Assembly: GCF_014202645.1 (NCBI RefSeq)
Contig: NZ_JACHHG010000007.1
Span: forward strand, 62,001 to 126,000
Direction of reading: 5' to 3'
Length of the DNA: 64,000 bases
DNA from: Deinobacterium chartae
GTDB lineage: Bacteria > Deinococcota > Deinococci > Deinococcales > Deinococcaceae
Shown here: positions 7,644-15,714 of the stretch, piece after piece
Layout: the number at the start of each line of letters is the position of its first letter
How positions within the stretch are numbered: the stretch's first letter is position 1
Translations under genes and position numbers: made by a program
The notes under the pieces: model-generated
The model's input: the letters and a program-made list of their open reading frames with translations, nothing else
The model's database searches: none
Told to the model about the DNA's origin: nothing

Positions 7644-8849
7644 TCAGACGGTCTTGGGTTGCACGATACCCGGACGCTCACGTCCCCACAGCGTCCAGGC
7701 AGCAGCGGTTGCGAGGGTGGTCAGGCCCGCCGCCCAGAAAATACCCGAAATGGGCAGGCGGTCGGCGACCGAGGCGAGCAGCAGCAGGGTCAGCGGCATA
7801 CCGATCTGAGCCACGGCTCCTACGAATCCGAAGACCCGTCCGCGAAACTCGGGAGCTACCAGGGTCTGGGCCAGCAGCCCGACGGCGGTGTTGGTGACGC
7901 CCAGGCTGAGGCCCATCAGCACCGACCCGATCAGGCTGGGCAGGTAGCTGGGGGTCAGGGCCAGCAACACCAGGCTCAGGCCCAGGCCAGCCAGGCCCAG
8001 GGCCAGCCCCAACTGGCCCCGGAAACGCGCTCCCAGCGCGGCCACCATGCCGCTGCCCAGCAGCATGCCCAGGGTCATCAGCCCCATGAACATGCCGTAT
8101 CCCTGCGCGCCCACGCCGTAGCGCTGCATCTGCACCGGAAGCAGCATTTCCAGCGGAGCAAAGGCCGCGTTGATGAAAAAGGCCAGGACCATGATCAGCG
8201 AGATGACCCGGCTGGCCCGCACCACCTGGAATCCTTCCCGGAAATCCTGCCAGAAGCCTCGGCCCGCAGGAGCGGCCCGCCGGGGCATGCGAACGAACAT
8301 CAGCAGCACGCCCATCACCAAAAAGGACACGCCGTTCACGGCGAGCGAGCCGGCCGAACCGATCTGACCGACCATCCAGCCACCGGCCACCAGTCCGATC
8401 AGGCGCATGCTCTGGGTAGCCATGCCCAACAGCCCGTTGGCGCGCGCGAGTTCTCCTGCGGGCACCAGGGTCGGGATCAACGAGGCGGCGGCGGGCTGAT
8501 AGATCGCACCAATCAGCCCGCTGAGCAGGGCCAGGGCGTACAGCGCCGCCACGTGCAGCTGACCGCCCTCGGCCAGCATCCACACGCCCAGCATCAGCAG
8601 GCCCCGCACAAAATCCCCGGCCACCAGCGGCAGCTTGAGCGGAATGCGGTCTACCAGGGTGCCCGCCAGTGGGCTGAGCAGGCCCGGAGCGAGTGCCAGC
8701 GCCAGGGTGATGCCCATCGAGGCGGCCGATCCGGTCAGCTCGAGGACCAGGAAGGACAATGCCACCCCGGCCAGCGAGGTACCAAAGGTTGCCTGGGCCG
8801 TACCCAGCCAGTACAGGGTGAAGTCTTTGTTCCACAGCTTGGTCTGCAT
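7644..8849 (-). CDS. MFS transporter, drug-efflux type
   Basis: The start at 8849 (MQTKLWNKDFTLYWLG) is chosen because GGAGG lies 4-8 bases upstream (8854-8858); an upstream in-frame ATG at 8879 has no such site. The 401 residues give 10-12 transmembrane helices with the loop 2-3 signature in degenerate form (GTLVDRIPLKLPL). The best resemblance is to MFS_3/enterobactin-exporter-like and macrolide-efflux-like members. The AT-rich upstream region carries a palindrome that may bind the divergent regulator at 8963. The substrate is unknown. Confidence 0.87.
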   Translation of the reverse strand: MQTKLWNKDFTLYWLGTAQATFGTSLAGVALSFLVLELTGSAASMGITLALALAPGLLSPLAGTLVDRIPLKLPLVAGDFVRGLLMLGVWMLAEGGQLHVAALYALALLSGLIGAIYQPAAASLIPTLVPAGELARANGLLGMATQSMRLIGLVAGGWMVGQIGSAGSLAVNGVSFLVMGVLLMFVRMPRRAAPAGRGFWQDFREGFQVVRASRVISLIMVLAFFINAAFAPLEMLLPVQMQRYGVGAQGYGMFMGLMTLGMLLGSGMVAALGARFRGQLGLALGLAGLGLSLVLLALTPSYLPSLIGSVLMGLSLGVTNTAVGLLAQTLVAPEFRGRVFGFVGAVAQIGMPLTLLLLASVADRLPISGIFWAAGLTTLATAAAWTLWGRERPGIVQPKTV

Positions 8850-8861
8850 CGCGCCTCCGTA

Positions 8862-8873
8862 TACAAATTTGTA
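8862..8873. promoter_or_regulatory. Candidate operator between MFS gene and divergent regulator
   Basis: TACAAATTTGTA is a perfect 12-bp palindrome just downstream of TATGCT (minus strand, 8880-8875), a likely -10 for the MFS gene. The octamer CTTTACAA occurs twice on the minus strand here, once overlapping the palindrome. The position suits a repressor site. Confidence 0.5.
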
Positions 8874-8949
8874 AAGCATACTTTTATAGATTGTAAAGCT
8901 AAGCCATAGAGCTCAGCATTTTTCTAACCTCTGCTCCCAGTCTGCCCGT

Positions 8950-8955
8950 TAAGCT
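8950..8955 (+). promoter_or_regulatory. Leaderless -10 hexamer for the HTH regulator
   Basis: TAAGCT lies seven bases before the ATG at 8963. Confidence 0.45.
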
Positions 8956-8962
8956 ACTGAAA

Positions 8963-9613
8963 ATGACAGGGCCTTTTTCAAGTAGCCTCTCCCAGGACAC
9001 GCGGCAGGCCTGCAGCGCCGAACAGGCAGCCTGCCTGCTCGACCCGCGAAACTTCACGCTGCTCGAACACCTGATGCGGCAGCCCCACAGCGCCAGCGAA
9101 CTCGCCCGCATCCTCGAGCAGCCGCTGCCCCAGACCCACTACCGCCTGCGCAAGCTCGAGCGCGCCAAAGTGGCCGAACTCAGCAGCCTCGAGCAGCGCG
9201 CCGGACGCGCCATCCGCCGTTATCGCGTGCACCCGGACTGGATGATTCCCTTCGCTCTTACCGAGGCCGCCACCTTGCAGGACCTGCTCGAGGCCCAGCT
9301 TTCTCCGCGCCTGCACCGCATCACCGAACTCACCGCCCAGCAGATGCTCCAAAGCCGAGCTGCCTGGGCGCTACGGCTGCACTACACCGCTGAAAACAAC
9401 GGTGCCACCCTGACCTTCGAAGGTCCCGGCGGCGACCGCTCCACACCGCGCACCCCCGGCATCGGCCAGTGGGGCTCGCTGAGCCTGCGGCCCGAACGCG
9501 CGGCCGAACTCAGCCAGAAACTGCAGGACCTGATGCGCGAATACGACGCTCCGGACGACCCCAAAGCCATTCCTTACCTGCAAGGCCTGTTCCTGGTGCC
9601 GGGCGAATGGTGA
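8963..9613 (+). CDS. ArsR-like helix-turn-helix regulator
   Basis: The 216 residues begin with a winged helix. LDPRNFTLLEHLMRQPHSASELARIL, QTHYRLRKLERAKVAEL and the wing AIRRYRVHPDWMI match the ArsR/DUF4865-type HTH that precedes a helical effector part. The C-terminal half (about 95-216) is helical with a short beta hairpin and has no domain I recognise. It diverges from the MFS exporter gene 113 bases away, the classic layout for a local repressor of an efflux pump. The palindrome at 8862-8873 is the candidate target. Confidence 0.8.
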   Translation: MTGPFSSSLSQDTRQACSAEQAACLLDPRNFTLLEHLMRQPHSASELARILEQPLPQTHYRLRKLERAKVAELSSLEQRAGRAIRRYRVHPDWMIPFALTEAATLQDLLEAQLSPRLHRITELTAQQMLQSRAAWALRLHYTAENNGATLTFEGPGGDRSTPRTPGIGQWGSLSLRPERAAELSQKLQDLMREYDAPDDPKAIPYLQGLFLVPGEW

Positions 9614-9644
9614 AAGCGGTCTTCGGGTTTCCCACCGACCCCAG

Positions 9645-9675
9645 AATAAAAACCGGCGAGACAGGTCCCGCCGGT
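9645..9675 (-). terminator. Terminator of the alpha/beta hydrolase gene
   Basis: On the minus strand, arms ACCGGCG and CGCCGGT (9675-9669 and 9658-9652, 10-base loop) are followed by TTTTTATT. It lies 20 bases after the hydrolase stop. Confidence 0.75.
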
Positions 9676-9695
9676 CCGCTCAGGCCACCACCGGC

Positions 9696-10598
9696 CTAGG
9701 CCTCCATCGCCCGCCCCAGGGCCGCCACGAACGACTCGAGGTCGTCCACCCACGGATAGTGCCCGGCGTCCAGCTCGATCACCTCGGCTGCGGCGAGGTC
9801 TTGGAGCCACTCTACCTGTCCCGGATACGAGGTGCGGTCGTGCACGCCCGAGATCACGACCACCGGGCGCTTCTGATCGAGCAGGAAATTGGGGTACTCG
9901 AACTCCCACAGCCCCGACTCCACAAAAGCCTGCTGCACCTCCGCGCCGCCGAGCAGTTGCGACTCCACGTCGGCGAACTCGAGGCGCATCCTCGAGGCCG
10001 CGTCTACAAACTGCATCGCGTTGAGCAGGTCGCGCGCGTTAAGGGCCGCAAACGCCGCCTCGACCCGCGCCGATCCCACCATCGGGTGCTGGCCCTCGGG
10101 TGTGTTCTGCAGCACCTCGGCGGCCGGGTCCTCGAGTTTCTTGCCGCTGATTCGAGCGGCGTTCTCGAGCAGGCTTAAGGCCAGCTCGGGCATGTGAATC
10201 CAGGGGTTTACGGTGATGACCCGCTCGGTGCGCGCCGGGAAGCGCCGCCCGTACTCGAGGGCGATCAGCGCACCGAAGCCGTGCCCCAGCGGGGTCAGAC
10301 GCTCGACGCCCAGGAACTCGCGCAGGGCCTCGAGGTCGTTCACGAACACGTCCAGAGTCAGCGGTTCGCTGTCATCCAGCTCGAGGGGAGCGCTGCGGCC
10401 CGCACCGCGCTGATCGAGGTAAACGACCCGGTAATCCCCGAGTTCCTCGCCGACCAGATCGCGGAACGAATAGGCGTTGTAGCCCGGCCCACCGTGCAAG
10501 AACACCAGCACCGGGGCGTCCTGTGGGCCGACTTGCTCGAAGTACAGTTCGGTCCCGTTGAGCATCTCGTTGTAGGACTCATCCAGCCAGGCAGTCAT
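9696..10598 (-). CDS. Alpha/beta hydrolase, proline-iminopeptidase-like, lacking the catalytic serine
   Basis: The 300 residues have the oxyanion motif HGGPGYN (35-41), DQRGAGRS (62-69), a late acidic residue Asp254 (SGVHDRTSYPG) and His280 (DAGHYPW). These match proline iminopeptidase-type hydrolases. The nucleophile elbow, normally GxSxG, reads GHGFG at 105-109, so Gly107 replaces Ser; the codon is GGC. The other triad members and the motif after it (ALIALEYGRRF) are intact, so the change is specific. It may be a non-catalytic binding protein or use a different mechanism. The start at 10598 follows TAGACT by seven bases. Confidence 0.85.
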   Translation of the reverse strand: MTAWLDESYNEMLNGTELYFEQVGPQDAPVLVFLHGGPGYNAYSFRDLVGEELGDYRVVYLDQRGAGRSAPLELDDSEPLTLDVFVNDLEALREFLGVERLTPLGHGFGALIALEYGRRFPARTERVITVNPWIHMPELALSLLENAARISGKKLEDPAAEVLQNTPEGQHPMVGSARVEAAFAALNARDLLNAMQFVDAASRMRLEFADVESQLLGGAEVQQAFVESGLWEFEYPNFLLDQKRPVVVISGVHDRTSYPGQVEWLQDLAAAEVIELDAGHYPWVDDLESFVAALGRAMEA

Positions 10599-10605
10599 AC
10601 GCAGG

Positions 10606-10611
10606 AGTCTA
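10606..10611 (-). promoter_or_regulatory. Leaderless -10 hexamer for the hydrolase gene
   Basis: TAGACT on the minus strand lies seven bases before the ATG at 10598. Confidence 0.5.
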
Positions 10612-10835
10612 ACAGAGCCCTCGAACATCCCCAGCGGCCCAGGTCACGTAGCCTCCACAACCCGGGGCCCACCCCGGACCCTGCCCGCATCTTCTAGCCT
10701 GGCGTGCCCCCCCACGCAGACCATCGTTCCCGACCCGCGCATGCTCCTCGTACCGGACATGCGTAGCAAAATACCGCCAGCGGCTCTGTAAGTTCCCCGA
10801 TAGCCACCTGCCACCCGCCCTGCCAGCATGAGGAG

Positions 10836-11381
10836 GTGAGGCGCGCCCTTTCCCTGCTGATCACCCTGGCCGTGCTGGCTGCCTTGGGGTACTTTCTCTA
10901 CCCGTACCTGCAAGTCGCCTACCGCTACATGCAGCTGATGAGCGAGGAAATGCCCGAGTCCCTTCCGGTCCCGGTGCGCGGCGTCTCGCAGCGCTCGCTG
11001 GTGGACACCTGGGGAGGGGCGCGCTCCGAGGGACGGCGGCACGAAGGCATCGACATCTTCGCACCCCGCAACACCGAGATCTTGTCCACCACCCGGGGCG
11101 TGGTGGAACGCATCGGCGAAAACCGCCTGGGCGGACGCACCGTGACCATTCTGGGTCCTGGCGGCCACCACCACTACTACGCCCACCTCGAGCGTTACCC
11201 GGACCTCGAGGTGGGCGACTGGGTCGAGCCCGGTGACGTGGTGGGCTACGTCGGCGACTCGGGCAATGCGCGCGGCACGCCGCCGCACCTGCATTACGGC
11301 ATTTACCGTCCGGGCTGGGAGGCCATCAACCCCTACCCCCTGCTGACCGGGCGCGCTCCGTCGGTCAGCGAGGAACGCTGA
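10836..11381 (+). CDS. M23-family (LytM-like) peptidase with N-terminal anchor
   Basis: A single membrane anchor (about 4-24) is followed by a LytM domain. Zinc ligands are visible at His69 and Asp73 in HEGIDIFAP and at His153 in HLHYGI, with the catalytic His151 in the same motif and His117 in YYAHLERY. It should cut peptidoglycan cross-links outside the cytoplasmic membrane. The GTG start at 10836 overlaps the AGGAGG at 10831-10836, which is too close for a normal ribosome site, so the true start is uncertain. The 3' end overlaps the convergent ferredoxin gene by 17 bases. Confidence 0.85.
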   Translation: MRRALSLLITLAVLAALGYFLYPYLQVAYRYMQLMSEEMPESLPVPVRGVSQRSLVDTWGGARSEGRRHEGIDIFAPRNTEILSTTRGVVERIGENRLGGRTVTILGPGGHHHYYAHLERYPDLEVGDWVEPGDVVGYVGDSGNARGTPPHLHYGIYRPGWEAINPYPLLTGRAPSVSEER

Positions 11382-11724
11382 TCCATACCGGTTCGGGCTC
11401 GATGGTCTCGGCCGGAGCGGTCCCGGCGGTGAGTTCGGTGTTGCGTTCGGTCATGACCGGGGCGAGGCGCATGCCGTCTTGGCAGGTCATCTGGCACGAC
11501 AACCGCGCCTGCCCCAGCAGGCCCTTGGCCTCGAGGACCGCGCGCTCGGCTTCGGTCATGCGGTCGGGCTCTCCGGCCTCGAACACCACCCGGCAGGTGG
11601 TGCAGCGGGCCTTGCCGCCGCAGCGGTGCAGGATCGGCACACCTGCCCCCTCGAGGGCCAGGACCAGACGCTTGCCTTCGGGCACTTCGAACGAGCCGTA
11701 GTCGGTGACATGCAGGGTTGGCAT
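11365..11724 (-). CDS. 2Fe-2S ferredoxin
   Basis: The start at 11724 ([10 protein letters not shown]) follows TACACT by five bases; the frame continues upstream but that part looks non-coding. The 119 residues carry Cys35, Cys41 and Cys44 (CX5CX2C in [11 protein letters not shown]) and Cys77 (LSCQMTC). That is the adrenodoxin/plant-type 2Fe-2S pattern with an extra Cys81. It would shuttle single electrons to a partner not encoded nearby. The C-terminal 25 residues are an unstructured-looking tail. Confidence 0.85.
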   Translation of the reverse strand: MPTLHVTDYGSFEVPEGKRLVLALEGAGVPILHRCGGKARCTTCRVVFEAGEPDRMTEAERAVLEAKGLLGQARLSCQMTCQDGMRLAPVMTERNTELTAGTAPAETIEPEPVWISVPR

Positions 11725-11729
11725 GCCCG

Positions 11730-11735
11730 AGTGTA
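11730..11735 (-). promoter_or_regulatory. Leaderless -10 hexamer for the ferredoxin gene
   Basis: TACACT on the minus strand lies five bases before the ATG at 11724. Confidence 0.45.
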
Positions 11736-11919
11736 ACGCGCGCCCCCCCCTGCCTGCCAAGCCGCATCGCCGCCCGGCGGGACATGCGGTTTTTCCGCAG
11801 CGGTCATGAAAAGCGGTCCTTGCCGGTTGATGCGCACCGGCCGGTTTGCTTCTGTTCGGATTCAACGGGCCGCTGCGCCACGTCAGAGATGAACCGGTCC
11901 TCTTGCCCGGGGCGGGCCG

Positions 11920-12102
11920 CTAGGTGCGCAGCCAGCCGAAAAACGCGCGCGATGGTCGCCACCTGCGGAACCAGGGCCGGGCAAGCTCAAGGGGAACACC
12001 CCGAGCCTCCCCTGCCGGCTCGTCTTTCCTGCCCGCCCCGGATTCGGCCGGGTGCGACAGTTTCAGGCAAGACAGGATCGTGGTGTACTCCATCGCAGAC
12101 AT
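11920..12102 (-). CDS. Small hypothetical protein (60 aa), tentative
   Basis: This is the only plausible gene in the 547-base gap between the ferredoxin and ketoacyl-synthase genes. The ATG at 12102 (MSAMEYTTILSCLKLS) has GGAGG five bases upstream (12112-12108). The rest is rich in Pro, Arg and Trp (WFRRWRPSRAFFGWLR near the end), with no recognised family. The reading frame stays open upstream to 12198. The remaining gap sequence shows no RNA gene or repeat. Confidence 0.4.
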   Translation of the reverse strand: MSAMEYTTILSCLKLSHPAESGAGRKDEPAGEARGVPLELARPWFRRWRPSRAFFGWLRT

Positions 12103-12271
12103 ACGGTCCTCCAGGACCGCCCGCAGCCGAAGGGACCGCCGTTCATACCGGTTCGGCCTTCCACGTCCCCCGCCATCCCTGTGACGGTCCGGCCTCAAGC
12201 TACCCGCAGAGGCGTCTCCGCAACGTCACAGCGTCGCTCACGCCCTGCCCGACCAACCCGATCCGGGCCCG

Positions 12272-13273
12272 CTAATAGCGCAAGATCACGCCGCCCATCG
12301 AGAAGCCCGCTCCGGTCCCGACCAGCAGCAGCTCATCGCCGCGCTGCACCTCGCCCGACCGCAGCAGGTCGTAGAGAGTTGCCGGGATCGAGGCGGCCAC
12401 ACAGTTCCCGAGGTGCGGCAGGGTGCGCGCCACGGCCCGCTCGGGCCAGCCGTAGCGCGAGAGCAGCTCGAGGCCCGCGCGGCTCGCCTGGTGCGGCACC
12501 ACCGCGCGCAGCCCCGCCAGACCTTGCGAGAGCCCGGGGCGCAGCGCCTCGAGAAACGCGCCGCTGAGGTCGCGGGCCATGCGCAGCACCCGCAGGCCCT
12601 CCATGCGAAAGGTGAAATCCTCGGGTCGCGCGGCGGGGCTCAGCGGCGGCAACGCGCTGCCACCGCCACGGATCTCGGTCAGGTGCGCTCCGTCGCCGTA
12701 GGTCTCGAAGCGCGCGGCCAGCAGCGCGGACGAGTGGCCAAGGCGCGCACGCTCGAGGACCACCGCCGCCGCCGCGTCGCCCATCAGCACCGCGCTTTCG
12801 GGCTGTGCGAAGTTCAGCCCCACCGAGGCAACCTCGCTGCTGACCACCAGGATGCGGCGGTACGTTCCCGAGGCGAGCAGGTGAGCGGCAACCTGCAGGG
12901 CGGTCAGAAAGCTCAGGCAGGTGGCGTGCACGCTGAACGCCGGAATGCCCGAGGCCCCCAGGCCCAGTTCGCGCTGGATCAGCGCCGCCCCGTCGGGGAT
13001 GGGCTGCTGCGGCGTTCCCGATGCCCCCAAGATCAGGTCGAGGTCGCGCGGTCCCAATCCCGCGTCTTCCAGCGCCTCGAGGGCCGCCCAGGCTCCCATG
13101 CGTGCAGCGGTTTCGCGGTGCGGGTCGGCCCAGCGGCGGGTGATGACCCCCGCACGCCGCTCGGCCCAGCCGGCAGGCAGGCCGCAGCGCCGCTCGAGGT
13201 CGCGCGAGTGCACCACCCGCTCGGGCAGGTAGCGGCCGACGCCGCTGATTCTTAAAGGAAGGTCCAGGTCCAT
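12272..13273 (-). CDS. 3-oxoacyl-ACP synthase III-like condensing enzyme
   Basis: The 333-residue thiolase-fold protein keeps the KAS III triad: Cys119 (HATCLSF), His261 (VVPHQAS) and Asn290 (LGNCVAAS). The C-terminal GTGAGFSMGG loop is typical. It should perform a Claisen condensation of an acyl thioester, with either malonyl-ACP (FabH) or a second acyl-CoA (OleA). Sequence alone does not decide. It is the last gene of a six-gene operon, its ATG directly following the stop of the GNAT-like gene (TGAATG). A housekeeping FabH would normally sit with other fab genes, so a role in secondary or lipid-derived metabolite synthesis is more likely. Confidence 0.88.
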   Translation of the reverse strand: MDLDLPLRISGVGRYLPERVVHSRDLERRCGLPAGWAERRAGVITRRWADPHRETAARMGAWAALEALEDAGLGPRDLDLILGASGTPQQPIPDGAALIQRELGLGASGIPAFSVHATCLSFLTALQVAAHLLASGTYRRILVVSSEVASVGLNFAQPESAVLMGDAAAAVVLERARLGHSSALLAARFETYGDGAHLTEIRGGGSALPPLSPAARPEDFTFRMEGLRVLRMARDLSGAFLEALRPGLSQGLAGLRAVVPHQASRAGLELLSRYGWPERAVARTLPHLGNCVAASIPATLYDLLRSGEVQRGDELLLVGTGAGFSMGGVILRY

Positions 13274-14392
13274 TCAGTAGCCTCCGCGCTCGATGAAAGG
13301 CACGGCGGCACGGTCCAAAAAGGCGCGCAGAGCCTGCCAGACCCGCCGTTGCCGCGCGGGCAGGTGACGGGTATAGACCGCATGGTACTCGAGGGCCGGT
13401 TCGCCGCCGCGCAACCGCTTGAACGGACCTACCCCGGCCGAGGCGTTCACCCGCAATTGCAGGCGCTGTCCCTCGAGGATCACCCGCGCGGAGAGCAGCG
13501 GATACAGCCCGGCGCTCTGCGGCAGGGCGGTGTCGTACCCGAAGATCGGCTGGGTCATCACCGCGCCGCGCACGTAGTAGCCCAGCACCGCGTCGAGCCG
13601 GCCCTGCGGCGAGCGGTAGCCGATCAGCTTCAGCAGCGCGCCGTCGCGCGCCAGCCGGAAAAAGCGCGCGGTGAACTGCGGGTTGTGGCGCGAGTACTTC
13701 TCGAGGTAGAGGCGGCCGTACAGCTCGCGGGCACGCTCGAGGTCCGCGTCCGAGAAGTCCGGCCCCGCGACCTCCTGGTAGGGGCTGCGGCGCAGCCGGG
13801 CCAGGTCCACCCGCACCTGCTTGCGCTGCCGCACCCGAGCGGTGGTGACGTCTTGGTAGTACACCCGCCGCGAGAACAGCAGGTCGCAGCCCAAGGCCTC
13901 GAGGGCGCGCAGCAGGCCCGGGTTGTGGTGCGCGTCGAGCGAACGGAACAAGATGGGCCGGTCCGGGAAGGCCTCGAGCAGCCGGTGCAGCATCGGGGGC
14001 AGGTGGTCTGCGCGCAGGGCGGGCGGATACAAGTTGGTGGACAGCAGCCAGGCATTCGCCTGCGCGGCGCGGTCGAAACCGGCGGCCAGCAGCGCGCGGC
14101 CTGCGGCCCCCAGCGCCGGGCTCAGCAGGGCGGACAACACCGGATGGGTCTCGCGGCGCAGTTCCTCGCGGGCATACAGCACGTAGTGGGTGTACGGCGA
14201 GAGGACGTAGGAATCCCCCGGTCCTTCGCCGCGCGGCACCGCGACCGGAAGCACCACCTCGTCGTTGCCCAGGGCGTACAGGTCGGCGTGGGCGTTGGTA
14301 ACGTAAGCCCGGGTGCCTTCGTGCGCCAGCGGGGTCAGGTAACGCGCGGCGTAGCGTCCGTCCTCGCTGTCGGGCCAGTCGTTCGCGCGCAT
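13274..14392 (-). CDS. GNAT-like acyltransferase-fold protein of the operon
   Basis: The protein has no strong motif but shows a fold reminiscent of double-GNAT/FemAB-like acyltransferases. There is an N-terminal strand-rich part, a middle DLERARELYGRLYLEKYS helix, and LGYYVRGAVMTQPIFGYD followed by GLYPLLSARVILEG. The start at 14392 (MRANDWPDSEDG) leaves a five-base gap after the adenylate-forming gene; an alternative ATG at 14434 would overlap it by 37 bases. It could attach an acyl or aminoacyl group to the operon product. Function is inferred from context only. Confidence 0.7.
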   Translation of the reverse strand: MRANDWPDSEDGRYAARYLTPLAHEGTRAYVTNAHADLYALGNDEVVLPVAVPRGEGPGDSYVLSPYTHYVLYAREELRRETHPVLSALLSPALGAAGRALLAAGFDRAAQANAWLLSTNLYPPALRADHLPPMLHRLLEAFPDRPILFRSLDAHHNPGLLRALEALGCDLLFSRRVYYQDVTTARVRQRKQVRVDLARLRRSPYQEVAGPDFSDADLERARELYGRLYLEKYSRHNPQFTARFFRLARDGALLKLIGYRSPQGRLDAVLGYYVRGAVMTQPIFGYDTALPQSAGLYPLLSARVILEGQRLQLRVNASAGVGPFKRLRGGEPALEYHAVYTRHLPARQRRVWQALRAFLDRAAVPFIERGGY

Positions 14393-14397
14393 GTCCG

Positions 14398-15714
14398 CTA
14401 CCGCCCTGAGCTGCACGAGGCCTCCGGTGACCATGCCCGCTCGACCCGCCGCAGCTTGCGGCCCGGCGGCGGCGGCGCGTAGGGTACGAAGCGCAGCCGG
14501 GGCAGGGCCGCGCCCAGCTCCCCCAGCACCAGACGCAGCTCGTGCGTCACCTCGGCCTCGAGCGCGGCCCGGAGCGGCTGCAGGGCCACCTCGAGCTCGT
14601 CCGGTCCGGTCTGGCGGATACGGTACTCCTCGAGCGGTCCGGAAACGGCCAGCAGCGCGCGGCGAGCAAAGTCCGGGTAGACGGTGACCCGCCCACCCAT
14701 CCGTCCCGGCAGGTCGAGCAGATCGTCGGCCCGGCCCAGCACCGCGTCCAGCGCCAGCAGCGGCGAGCCGCAGGGGCAGGGCCGGGAACGCTCTACCAGC
14801 ACGTCGTTGAGTCGGTAGCGCACGATCGGCTGGGCCAGGCGGTGAAAATCGGTCAGGATCGGATGAAAGCGGCCCTGCCCCAGTTCATCGCGCTGCACGG
14901 CCACCAGGTCCTCGTTGAGGTGCAGCGTGCCGTGCGCGCAGGTAAAGCCCAAGAAGCCCTCGGTGGCCTGATAGACCTGCCCCACCCGCACACCGAAGGC
15001 CTCCTCGAGGCGCGCACGGTCAAAATCCTCCAGCACCTCGGCGACCGAGAGCACCCGGCGCGGCCGGATGCGCAGGTACCTTGCCGCCTGCGCGTCGGCC
15101 ACCGCGCGCAGCAGCGAGGGCGGCCCGACCAGCACGGTGGGGTCGAGGGCCTCGAGGCGGGCCCGCTGGGACGCCAGCGGCTGCATCAGGTCGAAATAGG
15201 CAAAACGGATGCGGCGCGAGGCCACCGAACCGTACAGCTGCGAGTCGGCCCGCAGGAAGAACGCCACCCGCTGCGCGGCCCACAGCGGATCGGGCAGACA
15301 GCGGGCCAGCACGGCCCCCGCCCAGCGCAGACGCTCGGCATCGCTGACCACGAACAGGCCCCGGTGTCCGGACGTGCCGGACGAAAGCCCTACGGTCAGC
15401 CCTCTGGGCTGCGCGGTAAAGTCGCGGGTCCGTTCCGCCTCGAGAGCAGCGGTCAGCGCCTCCTCGCGGCGCAGCCCCACCGTGTTGAGCGTGTCGAAGT
15501 GCGCCATCATGCCGGCCTTCTCGAGGACGGGAAAGCTGCGCCACTCCCCGAGCGGCAGGTCCGCAAAGCGGCGGGCATAGAACGGGGAGCGGGCCACGAC
15601 CCGGCGCAGGTGAGCCTGCACCTGCCGGTCCTGCCACTCCAGCAACGCCGCGCGCGAGGCAAAGCGGCGACGGCGCACCTCGAGGTAACTGCGCAACACG
15701 GTCAGGGCCTTCAT
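14398..15714 (-). CDS. Adenylate-forming enzyme, F390-synthetase/PaaK-like
   Basis: The 438-residue protein belongs to the ANL superfamily near the CapK/PaaK and F390-synthetase-related branch. It has the phosphate-binding SSGTSGHRG (111-119), YQATEGFLGF (A5-type, from 248), a PIVRYRLNDVL segment (A7-type) and a final PGRKLRRVERAW (A10-type with Lys). It should activate a carboxylate as the adenylate and perhaps load it onto a thiol. The start overlaps the metallo-hydrolase stop as ATGA (15711-15714). Members of this branch often lie with ketoacyl synthase III and NAD-dependent epimerase genes, from memory. Confidence 0.85.
   Translation of the reverse strand: MKALTVLRSYLEVRRRRFASRAALLEWQDRQVQAHLRRVVARSPFYARRFADLPLGEWRSFPVLEKAGMMAHFDTLNTVGLRREEALTAALEAERTRDFTAQPRGLTVGLSSGTSGHRGLFVVSDAERLRWAGAVLARCLPDPLWAAQRVAFFLRADSQLYGSVASRRIRFAYFDLMQPLASQRARLEALDPTVLVGPPSLLRAVADAQAARYLRIRPRRVLSVAEVLEDFDRARLEEAFGVRVGQVYQATEGFLGFTCAHGTLHLNEDLVAVQRDELGQGRFHPILTDFHRLAQPIVRYRLNDVLVERSRPCPCGSPLLALDAVLGRADDLLDLPGRMGGRVTVYPDFARRALLAVSGPLEEYRIRQTGPDELEVALQPLRAALEAEVTHELRLVLGELGAALPRLRFVPYAPPPPGRKLRRVERAWSPEASCSSGR

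Noticed and set aside
6861-8909. 682-residue plus-strand frame opposite the LiaF-like and MFS genes
   Set aside because: It is low-complexity His/Gln/Gly sequence with no fold, and both minus-strand genes under it have clear families and start sites.
10599-10835. Possible RNA or small gene in the gap before the M23 peptidase gene
   Set aside because: No tRNA-like structure, promoter pair or coding frame was visible.
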